In this document: positions 43,812-54,313 of the stretch, piece by piece | Layout of the letters: every line of letters begins with the position of its first letter | How positions within the stretch are numbered: position 1 is the first letter of the stretch | Source of the DNA: Podospora pseudocomata | Lineage: Eukaryota > Ascomycota > Sordariomycetes > Sordariales > Podosporaceae | Direction: 5' to 3' | DNA: 64,000 bases | Assembly: GCF_035222375.1 (NCBI RefSeq) | Contig: NC_085890.1 | Location: 1,674,001 to 1,738,000, forward strand | Position numbers and translations under genes: made by a program | The notes under the pieces: generated by a model | What the model was told of the DNA's origin: nothing | Seen by the model: only the letters and a program-made list of their open reading frames with translations | Database searches by the model: none

Positions 43812-45685
43812 ATGAGCACCACCACCACGACTAGCATCAAGGCTCGCTGGGCTCAGCGGCTCATCCGCATCAAGCTTGCGGGTGAGCTCAACGCCCTTCA
43901 GGAGAAGGAGTCATTCAGAGGTGGTCACCCAGAGGGCGGTCTGGCAGGTTGGCTTCCAATCTCCAGCACAGACGGACCTTTCACCTGGGACAACCTGCCT
44001 CATGATATAAGTCTTGAACACGACGAGGGCCATCGTCATTTCCACGATGGCGATGACGCTGGCGACTTTACCCCGCCAGCTCACAAAGTCTGCATTGTAG
44101 GCGCCGGTGTCGCGGGCCTCTACATCGCGATGATCCTCGACAGCTTGAAGATTAGTTATGATATCCTCGAGGCTAACCCGAACCGTGTGGGCGGACGTTG
44201 TTATACGTACCGCTTCAGCGAGGAACCACACGATTACTACGACATTGGCGCCATGCGATACCCCAAGATTCCCACCATGCAACGCACCTTCGACCTGTTC
44301 GAACTCACCAAGATGCCCTTGATCCCATACTATCTGGATGGCCCAGCAAACCCCAAGCTCTTCAATGACCGTTTCTTCGCTCACGGCGTCACTGACCCCT
44401 ATCATGTGAGCAGAAGAAACGGTGGCGGCGTCCCCGATGATGTTGTCGACAATGTTGACAAGCTTCTCAACGATGCTTTCGGACCATACAAGAACGAACT
44501 TGCCAAGGATTTCAACAAGGGGTTCGACAATCTGATGACGGTTGACGACTACAGCACCCGCGAGTTCCTAAGACAAGGCGGCCCAGACGGAACGCGCCCA
44601 AGTATGACTTCTTTGCCATCCAGTGGATGGAAACCCAAGGGACCTCAACCAACCTCTTCGACCAGGCCTTTTCCGAGAGCGTAATGGACTCGTTCGACTT
44701 TGAGAACCCAACGCGCGATGTCGAGTGGTTCTGCATCGAGGGCGGCACATCACTCCTTACCGACGCCATGCAAGCCAGTCTCAGCACCAAGGTTGAGACA
44801 GGTAAGCGTGTCGAGGTCATCTCCATCAACTGGACCTCACATGACGACGGCAACATGTCTGTCAAATGTGCCGGTGAAACCGAAGCCCGCACGGGATACA
44901 GCACCGTGTTCAGCACCACAACCCTCGGTTGCCTCGGCCGCATGGACTTGCGCAGCCTCAAGCTCCATCCCTCGCAGAAGGACGCCATTCGCGCCCTGCA
45001 CTACGACGAATCAGTCAAGGTGGCTCTCAAGTTCTCGTACCCCTGGTGGATTGTCGACTGTGGCATCACCGAAGGCGGGGTTGCCAGCACCGATCTGCCG
45101 CTGCGAACATGCGTCTACCCATCCTACAACCTTCACGACGGCAAGGAAAACCCCGCCGTGCTGCTGGCCTCATACACTTGGGCACAAGACGCCACCCGCG
45201 TAGGCTCTCTCGTCAACAACCGCGCATCCCCCGCCGGCGAGGAGGAACTTGTTGAGCTCATCCTCCGCGACCTCGCCCTCCTGCACGCTGAAACTATATC
45301 ATACGACAAGATTCGAGCTGCTTTCACCGGCGTCCACCACGCCTATTCGTGGCCGCAGGACCCGAATACGGCCGGCGGCTTTGCATTGTTTGGGCCGGGC
45401 CAGTTTAGCAACCTGTACCCATACTTGACGCGCCCGGCGGCTGACAGCAAGTTCCACATTGTTGGGGAGGTATCGAGCGCCCACCATGCCTGGATCGTTG
45501 GGGCTCTTGACAGTGCCGTCGCCGCCGTGTTGCGCTTCCTCAAGCGGTTCGAGTTGCGTGACCAGTTCAGGGAGCTCGAAGAGAAGTGGGGAGGTGTCGA
45601 GGAGCTGGAGACAGGTGCGAAGGGCACATTGCATTTGAAGGTCGCAATGGGGATGTTGAGGGAAAAGAACCAGGTCAAGGTTTGA
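43812..45685 (+). CDS. L-amino-acid oxidase-like flavin amine oxidase, one frame break
   Basis: The coding region spans about 624 codons in two long frames, 43812 to about 44590 and about 44595-45685. The N-terminal part of about 94 residues precedes the FAD-binding VCIVGAGVAGLYIAMILDSL. Then come VGGRCYTYRF, the HDYYDIGAMRYP motif, FAIQWMETQGTSTNLFDQ, WFCIEGGTSLLTD and the C-terminal GGFALFGPGQFSNLYPY and SSAHHAWIVGALDSAV. These are features of flavin amine oxidases of the L-amino-acid oxidase type, which release ammonia, peroxide and a keto acid. The two frames differ by one base lost (or two gained) around 44575-44600, between STREFLR and KYDFFAIQW. No splice site bridges it well. It may be a sequencing error or a recent mutation. 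Confidence 0.78.
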
Positions 45686-45935
45686 GAGGCCCTTCTCTCC
45701 TTTAGGACGATGACTTCTCTTGAATGGAGGAGTACTGAATGCTGGATACATGGATATTATGTGATATCAAGCTGGCAGTTCTCCTATATTACGCAGCAAC
45801 TCCAACCAAAAGCATTTAGACTCTTTTGAGGACAAACCACAAATGTCGACGATCAACAGATTAACAGGCCAACCATCCAATGACCCCCCTTCCCACCAGC
45901 TTCCATCCCCCATCCCTCCTCATCCCCTCCCTACC
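45686..45935. other. Convergent 3' spacer
   Basis: Short non-coding stretch between the oxidase stop and the stop of the secreted protein on the other strand. Confidence 0.45.
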
Positions 45936-46367
45936 TTATTCGTAATCCCACTCATACTCATCCAACGAATAGCACGAAGTACGCCCCCACGGCGTCGGCT
46001 CCATACCCCTAAAGAGATCGAAGTAGTCCTTCCCTGTATCAGTGATGACAAAGGTCCCGTTTCCAAGGTCTTGAACCTCGCCAAAGCTCGAAGACCACTT
46101 TGAGTATTCGTCCCAGCTGGCCGCGCGCTCGAGCGCGAGTGCCTGTGAGCAGCTCTCGCAAAGCCCTCGGATGATAACTTTCTTGTTGGCGTCATCGAAC
46201 TCGTAAGTTACATTCAGCGGAATGTAGGCGACGCATTCTGAAAGATCCCAGGCGACCCAGCATGCCATAACATCGCGCGAGACGCGGCAGCGTTTGATAA
46301 GTTGCTGGGCTGGAGCGGCGAGGGCAAGAGCAAAAAGAGATGTGTGGAGGAGGGCGGCGAGTCTCAT
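45936..46367 (-). CDS. Small secreted protein with Kex2-like site
   Basis: A single exon encodes 143 residues from the ATG at 46367; another ATG lies two codons upstream. The signal peptide MRLAALLHTSLFALALAAP is followed by a short propeptide ending in IKR. The mature part has six cysteines (RCRVS, ACWVA, SECVAY, GLCESC, SCYSL) and an acidic C-terminus (DEYEWDYE). Two N-glycosylation motifs (NVT, NGT) are present. No family is recognised. It fits a processed extracellular protein. Confidence 0.72.
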   Translation of the reverse strand: MRLAALLHTSLFALALAAPAQQLIKRCRVSRDVMACWVAWDLSECVAYIPLNVTYEFDDANKKVIIRGLCESCSQALALERAASWDEYSKWSSSFGEVQDLGNGTFVITDTGKDYFDLFRGMEPTPWGRTSCYSLDEYEWDYE

Positions 46368-46373
46368 TGTCAC

Positions 46374-47221
46374 TAACTAGTGTTGATGTGATGGTCAATT
46401 ACCTACATGACAGCCGACTTGATGATGGGTCGTCTTTAAGAGCCGCCATATATATGTAAGGGCTGCGCCCCAGGGGTGAGGGTCGTCATTGAAGTCCCGT
46501 GGTGTTTGGGGAGGGTTGTGTTGAAGGAATTATCCAGATTAAACGACAAGTTTTTCGGGCGACACAAGAGATCGAATATAAGTGTTGCCAAGGCCTGGAA
46601 ATTGAAGATCAACACCTTGACATGTCTTGGGGGTGTCGTGCTGTGCTCTAAAAGGAAGCATTTCCCGCTTTGGACTGCTAGGCATCTTCCGAGGTCATCA
46701 CGATCTCCATCGACGACAAAATCTCTTCTCAAACTACCTACCCATCAAAACAGACTACCAGTTAGTAAAGGGACAAATCTCACCCCATTGTCCTGTTTTC
46801 TCCCTTCTCCCCATGGCGACCTTACCTGCCTTACTCACAAGTTCAGACAACCAACTCGCCCTTTTCGCCACGTACACAAAGAGCGTAGACTTCTCACAAC
46901 TAGCTATGAGCTCGAGGTGTAGCTGAGGCTGAAACAAACCAAGAATGACTACCCCAAAGAAACCCCAAATTCTTACCAATATCTCGTTACTCAATAATAG
47001 GGCCTGTGGCGCAACTGCTTTTCCGCGCCCTTGTCAACGTCAAACTGCGGGGTGAGCCGCGGGGCGCGGGGGCACCGGGGGTAGCTCCCCTTATCGCCGG
47101 CATTGTCGAATGCGGGGCCGGCCCGGCAGAGTGGATAGCTGCAGCTATGGCGTCAGCAAGCACCTTCCCACTGACCCCCGTGTTTTGTTCTCTCCGGTGA
47201 CGGGACCCCCTAATAATAACT
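46374..47221. other. Spacer with a GC-rich island
   Basis: The stretch 47010-47180 is unusually rich in G and C, with gggggtagctcccc-like self-complementary sequence. No gene was supported in the rest. Confidence 0.4.
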
Positions 47222-47365
47222 GTGATTCTCCTCAATAACATGTTGTTGCCTGCCGCCGCAAGACTGAGGTATAAATCATTTTCTCAACTTTTCAAAACTT
47301 CGACAAAATCAAACGCTCGGTTCATCCTTGCCCCGCTCTTCACCCCGCCATCAATCACAAGAACA

Positions 47366-48294
47366 ATGTCCTCCGCTGTTGCTAAGCGCCTCGAGGGCAA
47401 AACGGTGGTCATTACCGGTGCTAGTTCCGGCATCGGAAGAAGCACCGCTTTTGAGTTTGCTCGTACTGCTCCAAAGAACCTGAAGCTTGTTCTTACCGCG
47501 AGGAGGATTGATACGCTGAAGCAGATCGCGGCGGATATTGTTGCCGAGGTTGGTGAGGGGGTCAAGGTGTTGCCTGTTCAGCTTGATGTGAGCAACCCCG
47601 AGGAGGTCAAGACTTTTGTCGGGAAACTGCCGGAGGAGTTTAGGGATATTAATGTTTTGGTGAACAATGCGTATGGCTTTGATCACATCCTTTTTTTCTT
47701 CATGGTTTATACTGAACAAGATATAGGGGTCTCGTCAAAGGTCTCGCCCGGGCACCCGAGATTGCCGAGGAAGACATCAACATCATGTTCAATACCAACG
47801 TTACTGGTCTGATCAACATGACACAGGCTATTCTCCCCATCTTCAAGAAGCGGCCTGAGGGTGGTGCTGGCGACATCATCAACGTTGGCAGCATTGCTGG
47901 CCGTGAGCCATACCCCGGTGGCAGCATCTACTGCGCTACCAAGGCGGCCGTTCGCAGCTTCACCGATGCTTTGCGCAAGGAGCTTATCGCTACTCGCATT
48001 AGGGTCATGGAGATTGACCCCGGTCAGGTTGAGACTGAGTTCTCTGTTGTCAGATTCTACGGTGACAAGGCCAAGGCGGACGCTGTCTATGCAGGCTGCG
48101 AGCCGTTGACGCCAGATGACATTGCCGAGGTAGTTGTGTTTGTTGCTGGCAGAAGGGAGAATGTTGTTATTGCTGATACTCTGATCTTCCCCAGTCATCA
48201 GGTATGTTTCTTTAAGATTCCATGTGTGGGGGCTTGACTAATTTGCTGTGATCAACAGGCCGGTGCTGGTATCTTACACAAGAAGTCGACTTAA
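47366..48294 (+). CDS. NADP-dependent short-chain dehydrogenase (YMR226C type)
   Basis: Three exons, 47366-47670, 47727-48201 and 48259-48294, give 271 residues. The classical SDR motifs are complete: cofactor loop TGASSGIG, the NNAG motif formed across the first intron, a catalytic Ser in NVGSIAG and YCATK (Tyr and Lys). DPGQVETEFSVVR and SHQAGAGILH are typical of the yeast YMR226C / 3-hydroxy-acid dehydrogenase group, which oxidises serine and related beta-hydroxy acids with NADP. An in-frame ATG at 47222 would add 48 residues rich in Arg, Ser and hydrophobic residues without acidic ones, like a mitochondrial presequence. Confidence 0.9.
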
Positions 48295-48542
48295 GGAGAT
48301 GTATGGTCGGCGGAGAGGACGGATTTGATGCTGTCACTTTTTTAGTAAATATTCTAGATAGAAGGCGAGCAATTGAGACCTTTTAGAGCCACAAACAATG
48401 TCATGAGCATCTCGTCAGGAAGAGGGACTTTGTACCTTACACCCTAACCCTGGAGTGATATCGGCAACAAAAAAGGGGGTGCCAAGCGCGCACCAGCCAC
48501 ATAGACCCAAAATTCCGCCTTTGTTCCCACCAACAAATCAAA

Positions 48543-48633
48543 GGTTGTGTAGTGTAGTGGTTATCACTCTGGATTTTGACTTGTTCAGGTCACATTCCTT
48601 CCAGTAACCCCGGTTCGAACCCGGGCACGACCT
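48543..48633 (+). tRNA. tRNA-Gln (UUG) with 19-nt intron
   Basis: The acceptor stem ggttgtg pairs with cacgacc at 48626-48632, with T as discriminator. The D-arm region is tagtgtagtggttatca, and the T-arm contains the B box ggttcgaaccc. The anticodon stem CTGGA pairs with TCCAG, giving the loop TTTTGAT once the intron at 48580-48598 is removed. The anticodon is TTG at 48576-48578. The intron begins one base after the anticodon, the normal place for nuclear tRNA introns cut by the Sen endonuclease. Mature length would be 72 before CCA addition. Confidence 0.92.
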
Positions 48634-50370
48634 TCTGCTTTTGCTTCTCTTTCTCTCTCTTGCACAGGCCTGTTGGCTGTCCTACTTTTGTGTTATTACT
48701 TCTTTTTTTGTTTTTCCCCCATGTCCATCCTGTTCAGCTCAGCAGGCCCATTAATGCAGTTCTCGTGGTTGCTCAAGCCAAGATTTCTAGATCGAATCGC
48801 GAAGTCGGCATGGTCTTGCAACCCAACCCAACACAAAGTCTCACCATGAGGCTCATCTGGTATCCTTTTCTCGAATGCCACTTGTCCATCATCCGACTTT
48901 CTACGAGAAAGACGGCATTCTCGAGGTCCTACATTGCTTTTTTCTCCGACGAAACGGCGGGTAACCAACCCGGTACGCTTGTTCGTGGTGGCTTTCGCAA
49001 TGATCCAATGAAAGCTTTCCACTTACACGTCTTTTCTTCCTGTTGTGTTTCCCTCACTCCTATCCATCCATCCATCCATCCATTCACACCACCATCCATG
49101 ATACAACGTGCGCGATATTTCTTTTTTAATTTTGATAGATGGCCTCGCACAAACAGCCCGGGTCAGACCGTCCGGAATATCCTCCCAGAACAGAGCTCGA
49201 TGAGGACCAAAGAAAAGAGACCTTCATATTTCCACAACGACTACCCTGATTCGCCCGATGGTGTGTGTCAAGGCTCTCCATTATCGCCCAGCCGCTGTTG
49301 CATCTACCAAGCGTCCAACGTGGTTGCTGTAACCCCGCCGACCACAGAATGGTCAGGAGAAAGTCAAAAGCATGAGCTCCCTAGCTCCAGTCAACCTGCA
49401 TCATGGAGTGTTGAACAGCAGCTACTTAGCTTAAAAAAAACTACATGAAGCTAAGATAACGGAGGCCTCCCGTCTTATGCCATCAATGCAGTAATTGGAG
49501 CACGCGACAGGTTTCAAGAGATGGATATCGAGATCGAGTTGACAAACCCAATGCCAATCTAGGTAACCCGGATCTCGTACAACATCTCGTATGTAAGAGG
49601 TAGCAAGAAATCTGATGATTTCTCTTGTCCCACGACACGTAGGACCTGTGATGGCAGTTGCAGGTCAAGCAATGAAACGAAGCGCAGTGCCGGTGCAGCA
49701 TGCAACAAGCGCAGAATGCATAATCCCACCGAGGGGAGCTTTCCACCTAACCATGACGTCAGGCTAACCATCTGATCAAATCGACACCATAGGTAGCTTG
49801 CCCCTTCAATAAGAGCAATAATTTAGCTGATTGAAGATCAACTAGTGAGTCGCTGTCCAAAGGCAATGAATGACAGGTTGCCCGTGCATGGCATTTTTGC
49901 ACAGCCTCCCTCCTCCCCTCCGCCTCCTCTCCTAAACTTCCCAACAAGCCCTTCCTTTGACACTTACACAGCAGCTCGCAAGTCAGCCCTTCTTCTCCCA
50001 AGAAAGAATCCCGCAGGTCGTGTGATGCCGACCCAAACCTTGTGAGACGATCGACGGTCGGGGCAAAAGAAAGCATGGGATGAGAGGTCCCTCCGTCAGA
50101 AAGCTAATGTCATCAAACAAAGGACAAAGATGAGGGGCAGCCTCCCACCACACACACACTTGAGGGGGTGGGGGGGCAAAGTAACCCCAGGGTGTCCGTG
50201 AACTGAAGCCACATTACTCCATCATTTGTCTCCTCCCTTCCTATTTCGGATAGCAACAGAGAGATAACAGGAGCAACCCTTACTCGGTGACCACCCGGTT
50301 GAAAAAGCTAGGTTGTAGTGGTACCTCCCTCCTCTTCCGATCCGATCCCAAACGTTCCTTCCCTTTGAAG
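48634..50370. other. Long spacer with CCAT repeat
   Basis: No gene is supported. It holds a (CCAT)n run at 49062-49084 and several pyrimidine-rich tracts. Confidence 0.5.
49062..49084 (+). repeat. (CCAT)n microsatellite
   Basis: Five to six uninterrupted copies of the tetranucleotide occur in non-coding DNA. Confidence 0.8.
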
Positions 50371-50604
50371 GGGATATAATAACCCTTTCCCATCCCGCTT
50401 TCCCGAATGACCCCTTTCACCAACTCCAGGGCCTCCCAAGCTCTAGACCTTGTTTAAATCTTCTTCCCAAACATCATTCATCCTTTTTGATCAGACAGCA
50501 AACCTGAACCACATCGGTCAAACCACCTACATATCTCTATTCTTTAGTTTATACTACAACGACGTCACACCTACAATCCCCTACGCTAAACCACAACCGC
50601 AGCA
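50371..50604 (+). promoter_or_regulatory. Core promoter and 5' leader of the small gene at 50605
   Basis: A GATATAATAA stretch at 50373-50382 could be a TATA element. It is followed by pyrimidine-rich sequence and a leader of roughly 200 bases. Confidence 0.35.
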
Positions 50605-51037
50605 ATGGCTGGTACGTCCTCCTCCCCTCCCCCCTTATCATCAGCCAATGCTAACCACCTCCCCACGTAATTAGACTCCCGCAACCCCTCCACAGCCTCC
50701 AACACCTCCCCAACCACAACCAACTTCCCCATCTCCCCATCTCCCACCTCCCCAAGACGCGACCGTCGCGACAGCGACGAGTGGGGTAAGCCCCTTTCCC
50801 ATCCCCTTGCCCCCCTTTTTCCCGTTCACTAACAATCTCTCTCTACCAGACGCCTCCAAAGTCCCCCCCTCCCGCTTCCAAAAGCGCAAAGGATCAATCT
50901 ATGCCGTCCCCGGCTCCCGCGACGGCCACGTCGACTCCAACTACGCCCACAAGTTCCACGAGCTCCACGCCGAAAAAGGCTACACTGGGTTTGGCACGCC
51001 GAATTACAACCAAACCACAACCACAAAGAAACAGTAG
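50605..51037 (+). CDS. Small conserved fungal protein (GSIYAVPGSRDGHVD motif)
   Basis: Three exons, 50605-50611, 50675-50785 and 50850-51037, give 101 residues. The first exon is only 7 nt, ending after ATGGCTG. The N-terminal half is Ser/Thr/Pro-rich and probably disordered. The second half has SRFQKRKGSIYAVPGSRDGH, VDSNYAHKFHELHAEKGY and a polar end. I recognise this second half as widely conserved among filamentous fungi, but no function is assigned to my knowledge. All splice junctions keep the frame, and the first intron has a GCTAACC branch. Confidence 0.75.
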
Positions 51038-51724
51038 GAACTTTCTTCTTTTGTTGGGTTGGAGACGGTAAAAGGGGCGTTGGTGGGGGGTACTTCTTGG
51101 CTTTTTGGGAATAGCAACAACAATGCAGTGACTGAGGAGAGGACAGGGCTGGATGAACAGTGGGAGATGGCGCATGGGGATATTCGGATGGTGGACAGGG
51201 AGGATGTGAGGAGGGGGAAGATGTCTTGTTGATGTGTTAAGGGGGGAGGTTTGAGTTTGTCAGGTGTTGATTGGAGTTTTCGTGGGAATTATGAAACATT
51301 GGGAGGGCAGAATGAGATGAATACCTAGCAATATGATGTTTTTTTTTTCTTTGAAAGAGAAGATAAATATGCTGTGTTGTGTGTGTGTGCAAACTTGTGT
51401 TTTCCTCCACGATGAGATCCCAGATCCTGTCGAGAAAAGAAGAAGTTGGTAGGTAGGTAAGTAATAAATAACACATCTGTCAAGGTAAAAAGACAAAAAG
51501 AAATGGTTTTGTTTGTAACTTTGCCTTGTTTTGTCCTCCTTCCCCCCAAAAACAAATAACATGACGAGAAAATATTTGAGAGAGAAAATACGAGAGTGAT
51601 GACCACAAAAGAAACAAGAAAAGAAAAAAACGCCTAGCTTTGATGTGTCGGCAACCCAATGCAATCTAAGTAACATACAGGTTAAAAGCAAGAAGAAGGA
51701 GAAGAAAAAAAAGAAGAGGTTATT
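51038..51724. other. Convergent 3' spacer
   Basis: AT-rich, with several A and T runs on either side. It lies between the stop codons of a plus-strand and a minus-strand gene; no gene is supported. Confidence 0.5.
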
Positions 51725-54313
51725 TCATTCCATATCATCAAGCTCGATAGCATCCGGGTTTGCCACCTCGACCACCTTGGGAGCAACCACACTCCCCTTG
51801 ATCCCCTCGCTCGCCGCAACAAATCCCGCCGGGGCACGAGCCTGCCGTTCCAGTTGCTCCATCGCGTCCGCCGCCTCCTGATCAACCTCTCCTCCTCCTT
51901 CGCCGTTCTTGGCCTGCTGTGCTCTCGCCAGCGCCTGCGAGGCAATAAAGTTGACATCGGTGTTGTACTGCGCCTGCACCGACCGCTTGATCCGCAGCAT
52001 CTCCTTGAACGTGTCCTCATTGCCATGCTGCACCTCAAACTGCTCCCATTTTTGCCAAAACCCCGGGTTTGTCCTGGGATCGCAAAACTGGGATCCATGG
52101 CCGTAGATGGCCCTTGCACGGTCGATTTCCCCAAGACGTTTTTCCATGTCCGCGAATTTGAGGCACATGTCCTTTGCTTCGTTGTCGGGGAGGGTGGCGA
52201 TGGCGCGCTCGTAAATAGGGCGCGTGGATGGGAGACCGAAATTAGAGGCTGACTTGGTAATATAGAAATTAAACATGTCCGCCCTGTCCTCGTCCGACAC
52301 GGCACGCGTTGCCCGCTCATAAATGCGCATCGCGTGCCGGGCTAGACCGCGCTCCTCTTCCAGGTTGCCGTACATGAGGTAGATCACCTTGGCGAACTTG
52401 GCCGGGCAGTCTTCAACGGCTTGTTCAAAGAGATCTCTCAGACGCTCGATGCTGATCTTGCGGTCGACGGCCTTGGTTAGGTAGAGATTCCATAGCTCAA
52501 AGGCTACGGGGTAAGAGAAGAGATCAAGGCCGCGCTCGTAGATCTTGAAAGACTCTTCAAAGTACTTGTGCTCCTCGAGTAGGTTGGCGTAGTTGACCAC
52601 AGTCTGGGGAGTGGCGATGCGGAGCTCGAATATTCTTTCGTAAATCTTCTTGGTTTCCTCCAGGGTGCTGACGCTCTCGACGAGGTCGACGTAGAACGAC
52701 CACAGCTTCCAGCTCTTGTGTACTCGCTGTTGGGGAGATAATGTCTCGTCAAAGTAGTCGACATTGGATCTCTTCGGGGCTTGGACAGCTTTGGCCATGA
52801 TCCGGACGGCATCGTCGAAGTTTTCGTTGCGGAGTTCCATCTCTGCCCACTCGATCCACATGTCGGCCAGCTCAGCTACCGACTTGAAGGGCACCTTGAC
52901 CGCCTTTTCCATGATAGTCCTCGCGCTCCGGATATCCCCTCCGTTTTCGTAGAATTTGGCATAGTTAGCCCACAACTGATGGAAGGCGCCAACGGCCTTC
53001 TTTGGCTGAATAGCAGCGATAGCATCCGTATAAGTTTGTACAACCTCCTGCTTGTTGTCTCCCCACAGAGCAACTCTCTTCTCCCACTCGGTGACATTGT
53101 TCGGGTTCTGTCGTAGTAACACATCGTTCAGGAGGAACGGTCGTCGGTCCATCAGATGCTCAAACCGCATCATCCTAATATCCAGATCAAAATCAGCCAC
53201 CTCATCCACCACGCCCTTTTCCGCCCGCCCCGAGGCCATCTCCATCAGTGCCCCAATAACAGACTCCTCAAACTCAGTGTACGAGTCAAAAATGAGCGTA
53301 AAGTCCCGGACCGTCATAACTGTTGTGATGCCCTCCTCAAAAACATCTCTTGCCCTCTCAAAGCTGCCCCTTCGAATCCAGTAGGTTGCCAGGCCGCACC
53401 ACAGTTTCCCGCGCTGGTCCGCGAACCGTTCGATTCCGCTCCGAATGATCCTTTCCACGTCTATGCCTGTTTCGTGTCCCGTTTCAATGTCGACAGCGTG
53501 CTCCACCAACAGATCCACCATCTCGCTCCAAAGCTCGTAGTGCCCCTTCCCGTTCTTGCTCTGGAATCGTGGGTTGTTGAGAATGTCGATGTACCTCTTG
53601 ACTGCCTCGGTGTACAGCTCGCTCTGAATCAAAAGTTCGATAAAGTCTTCGGCATCCTCTGGGTGGACCTGGGTGTAGCGCCTCCAGATCTTGACAGCCG
53701 TCAAACCCTCGGCCGAGTTGGCGAACGGTCGGTACAAGGCCCATATCCTGTTGTGTTGTGTAATCGGAAGTGCTCGGAGTGCGCGGTCGAAGGTGTGTCG
53801 TGTGAGGGTGACGAGGGGCTGCTGCATGAGGAACTTGAGGTACATCTCCCAGATGCGCGGCATTTTGTTGAGGAGGATTAGCGCCCGCTCAAAGAGCGCA
53901 TTGACCTTTTGGTATTCGGAGGTGAAGATGGCGGCATTGAGCTTTGCGACGTGCTTCGTTCGGAATCGTAAATACTGGTTGAGGGTTAGAACATGCTGAC
54001 TCGGCATCAAAACTTGCGAGGAATAACGTACCATTTTCCACAGCTTATAGGAGCGCGGCAATTGGATACATGCTCTCTCCATGACGTAGGCTTGCTCACG
54101 AAGTGTCCCATGTTGAATCTTGTAGTCAATGTAGGCGAGCCATGGCTTGGTGCTGCCGGGGTTTCGTTGGATGTCTTGCTCGTAGGGGTAGTCATCATCG
54201 GACTGAAGGGCGCAAATGTTAGCATTCGTTGATGTTCCCGCAATCCCAGAGCTGGAAAAACATACCACAAGCGCCAGATCAGGCTGGCGGCCAGAGGAGA
54301 GTGCCAGCGCCAT
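51725..54313 (-). CDS. syf1: Pre-mRNA-splicing factor Syf1
   Basis: Three exons, 54313-54266, 54202-54032 and 53974-51725, give 822 residues. Both introns (63 and 57 nt) are multiples of three without stops, so the unspliced frame also reads through as 862 residues. The splice signals and the junctions LALV/SDDDYPYEQD and KLWKM/YLRFR fit the family and show they are introns. The protein is built of HAT (half-TPR) repeats: PRIWEMYLKFL, NRIWALYRPF, AFELWNLYLTKAV, FNFYITKSASNFGLPSTRPI and KWEQFEVQHGNEDTFKEML. Syf1 (human XAB2) is a scaffold of the Prp19-associated NTC complex in the active spliceosome. The acidic DDME end is typical. Confidence 0.93.
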   Translation of the reverse strand: MALALSSGRQPDLALVVCFSSSGIAGTSTNANICALQSDDDYPYEQDIQRNPGSTKPWLAYIDYKIQHGTLREQAYVMERACIQLPRSYKLWKMVRYSSQVLMPSQHVLTLNQYLRFRTKHVAKLNAAIFTSEYQKVNALFERALILLNKMPRIWEMYLKFLMQQPLVTLTRHTFDRALRALPITQHNRIWALYRPFANSAEGLTAVKIWRRYTQVHPEDAEDFIELLIQSELYTEAVKRYIDILNNPRFQSKNGKGHYELWSEMVDLLVEHAVDIETGHETGIDVERIIRSGIERFADQRGKLWCGLATYWIRRGSFERARDVFEEGITTVMTVRDFTLIFDSYTEFEESVIGALMEMASGRAEKGVVDEVADFDLDIRMMRFEHLMDRRPFLLNDVLLRQNPNNVTEWEKRVALWGDNKQEVVQTYTDAIAAIQPKKAVGAFHQLWANYAKFYENGGDIRSARTIMEKAVKVPFKSVAELADMWIEWAEMELRNENFDDAVRIMAKAVQAPKRSNVDYFDETLSPQQRVHKSWKLWSFYVDLVESVSTLEETKKIYERIFELRIATPQTVVNYANLLEEHKYFEESFKIYERGLDLFSYPVAFELWNLYLTKAVDRKISIERLRDLFEQAVEDCPAKFAKVIYLMYGNLEEERGLARHAMRIYERATRAVSDEDRADMFNFYITKSASNFGLPSTRPIYERAIATLPDNEAKDMCLKFADMEKRLGEIDRARAIYGHGSQFCDPRTNPGFWQKWEQFEVQHGNEDTFKEMLRIKRSVQAQYNTDVNFIASQALARAQQAKNGEGGGEVDQEAADAMEQLERQARAPAGFVAASEGIKGSVVAPKVVEVANPDAIELDDME

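Noticed and set aside
44534-44595. 62-nt GT-AG intron as explanation for the frame change in the L-amino-acid-oxidase-like gene
   Set aside because: It would remove the conserved YSTREFLR stretch, so a true frame break or sequence error is more likely.
48576-49448. Plus-strand open frame of 290 codons overlapping the tRNA
   Set aside because: It starts inside the tRNA-Gln and has low-complexity composition with the CCAT repeat translated; not a gene.
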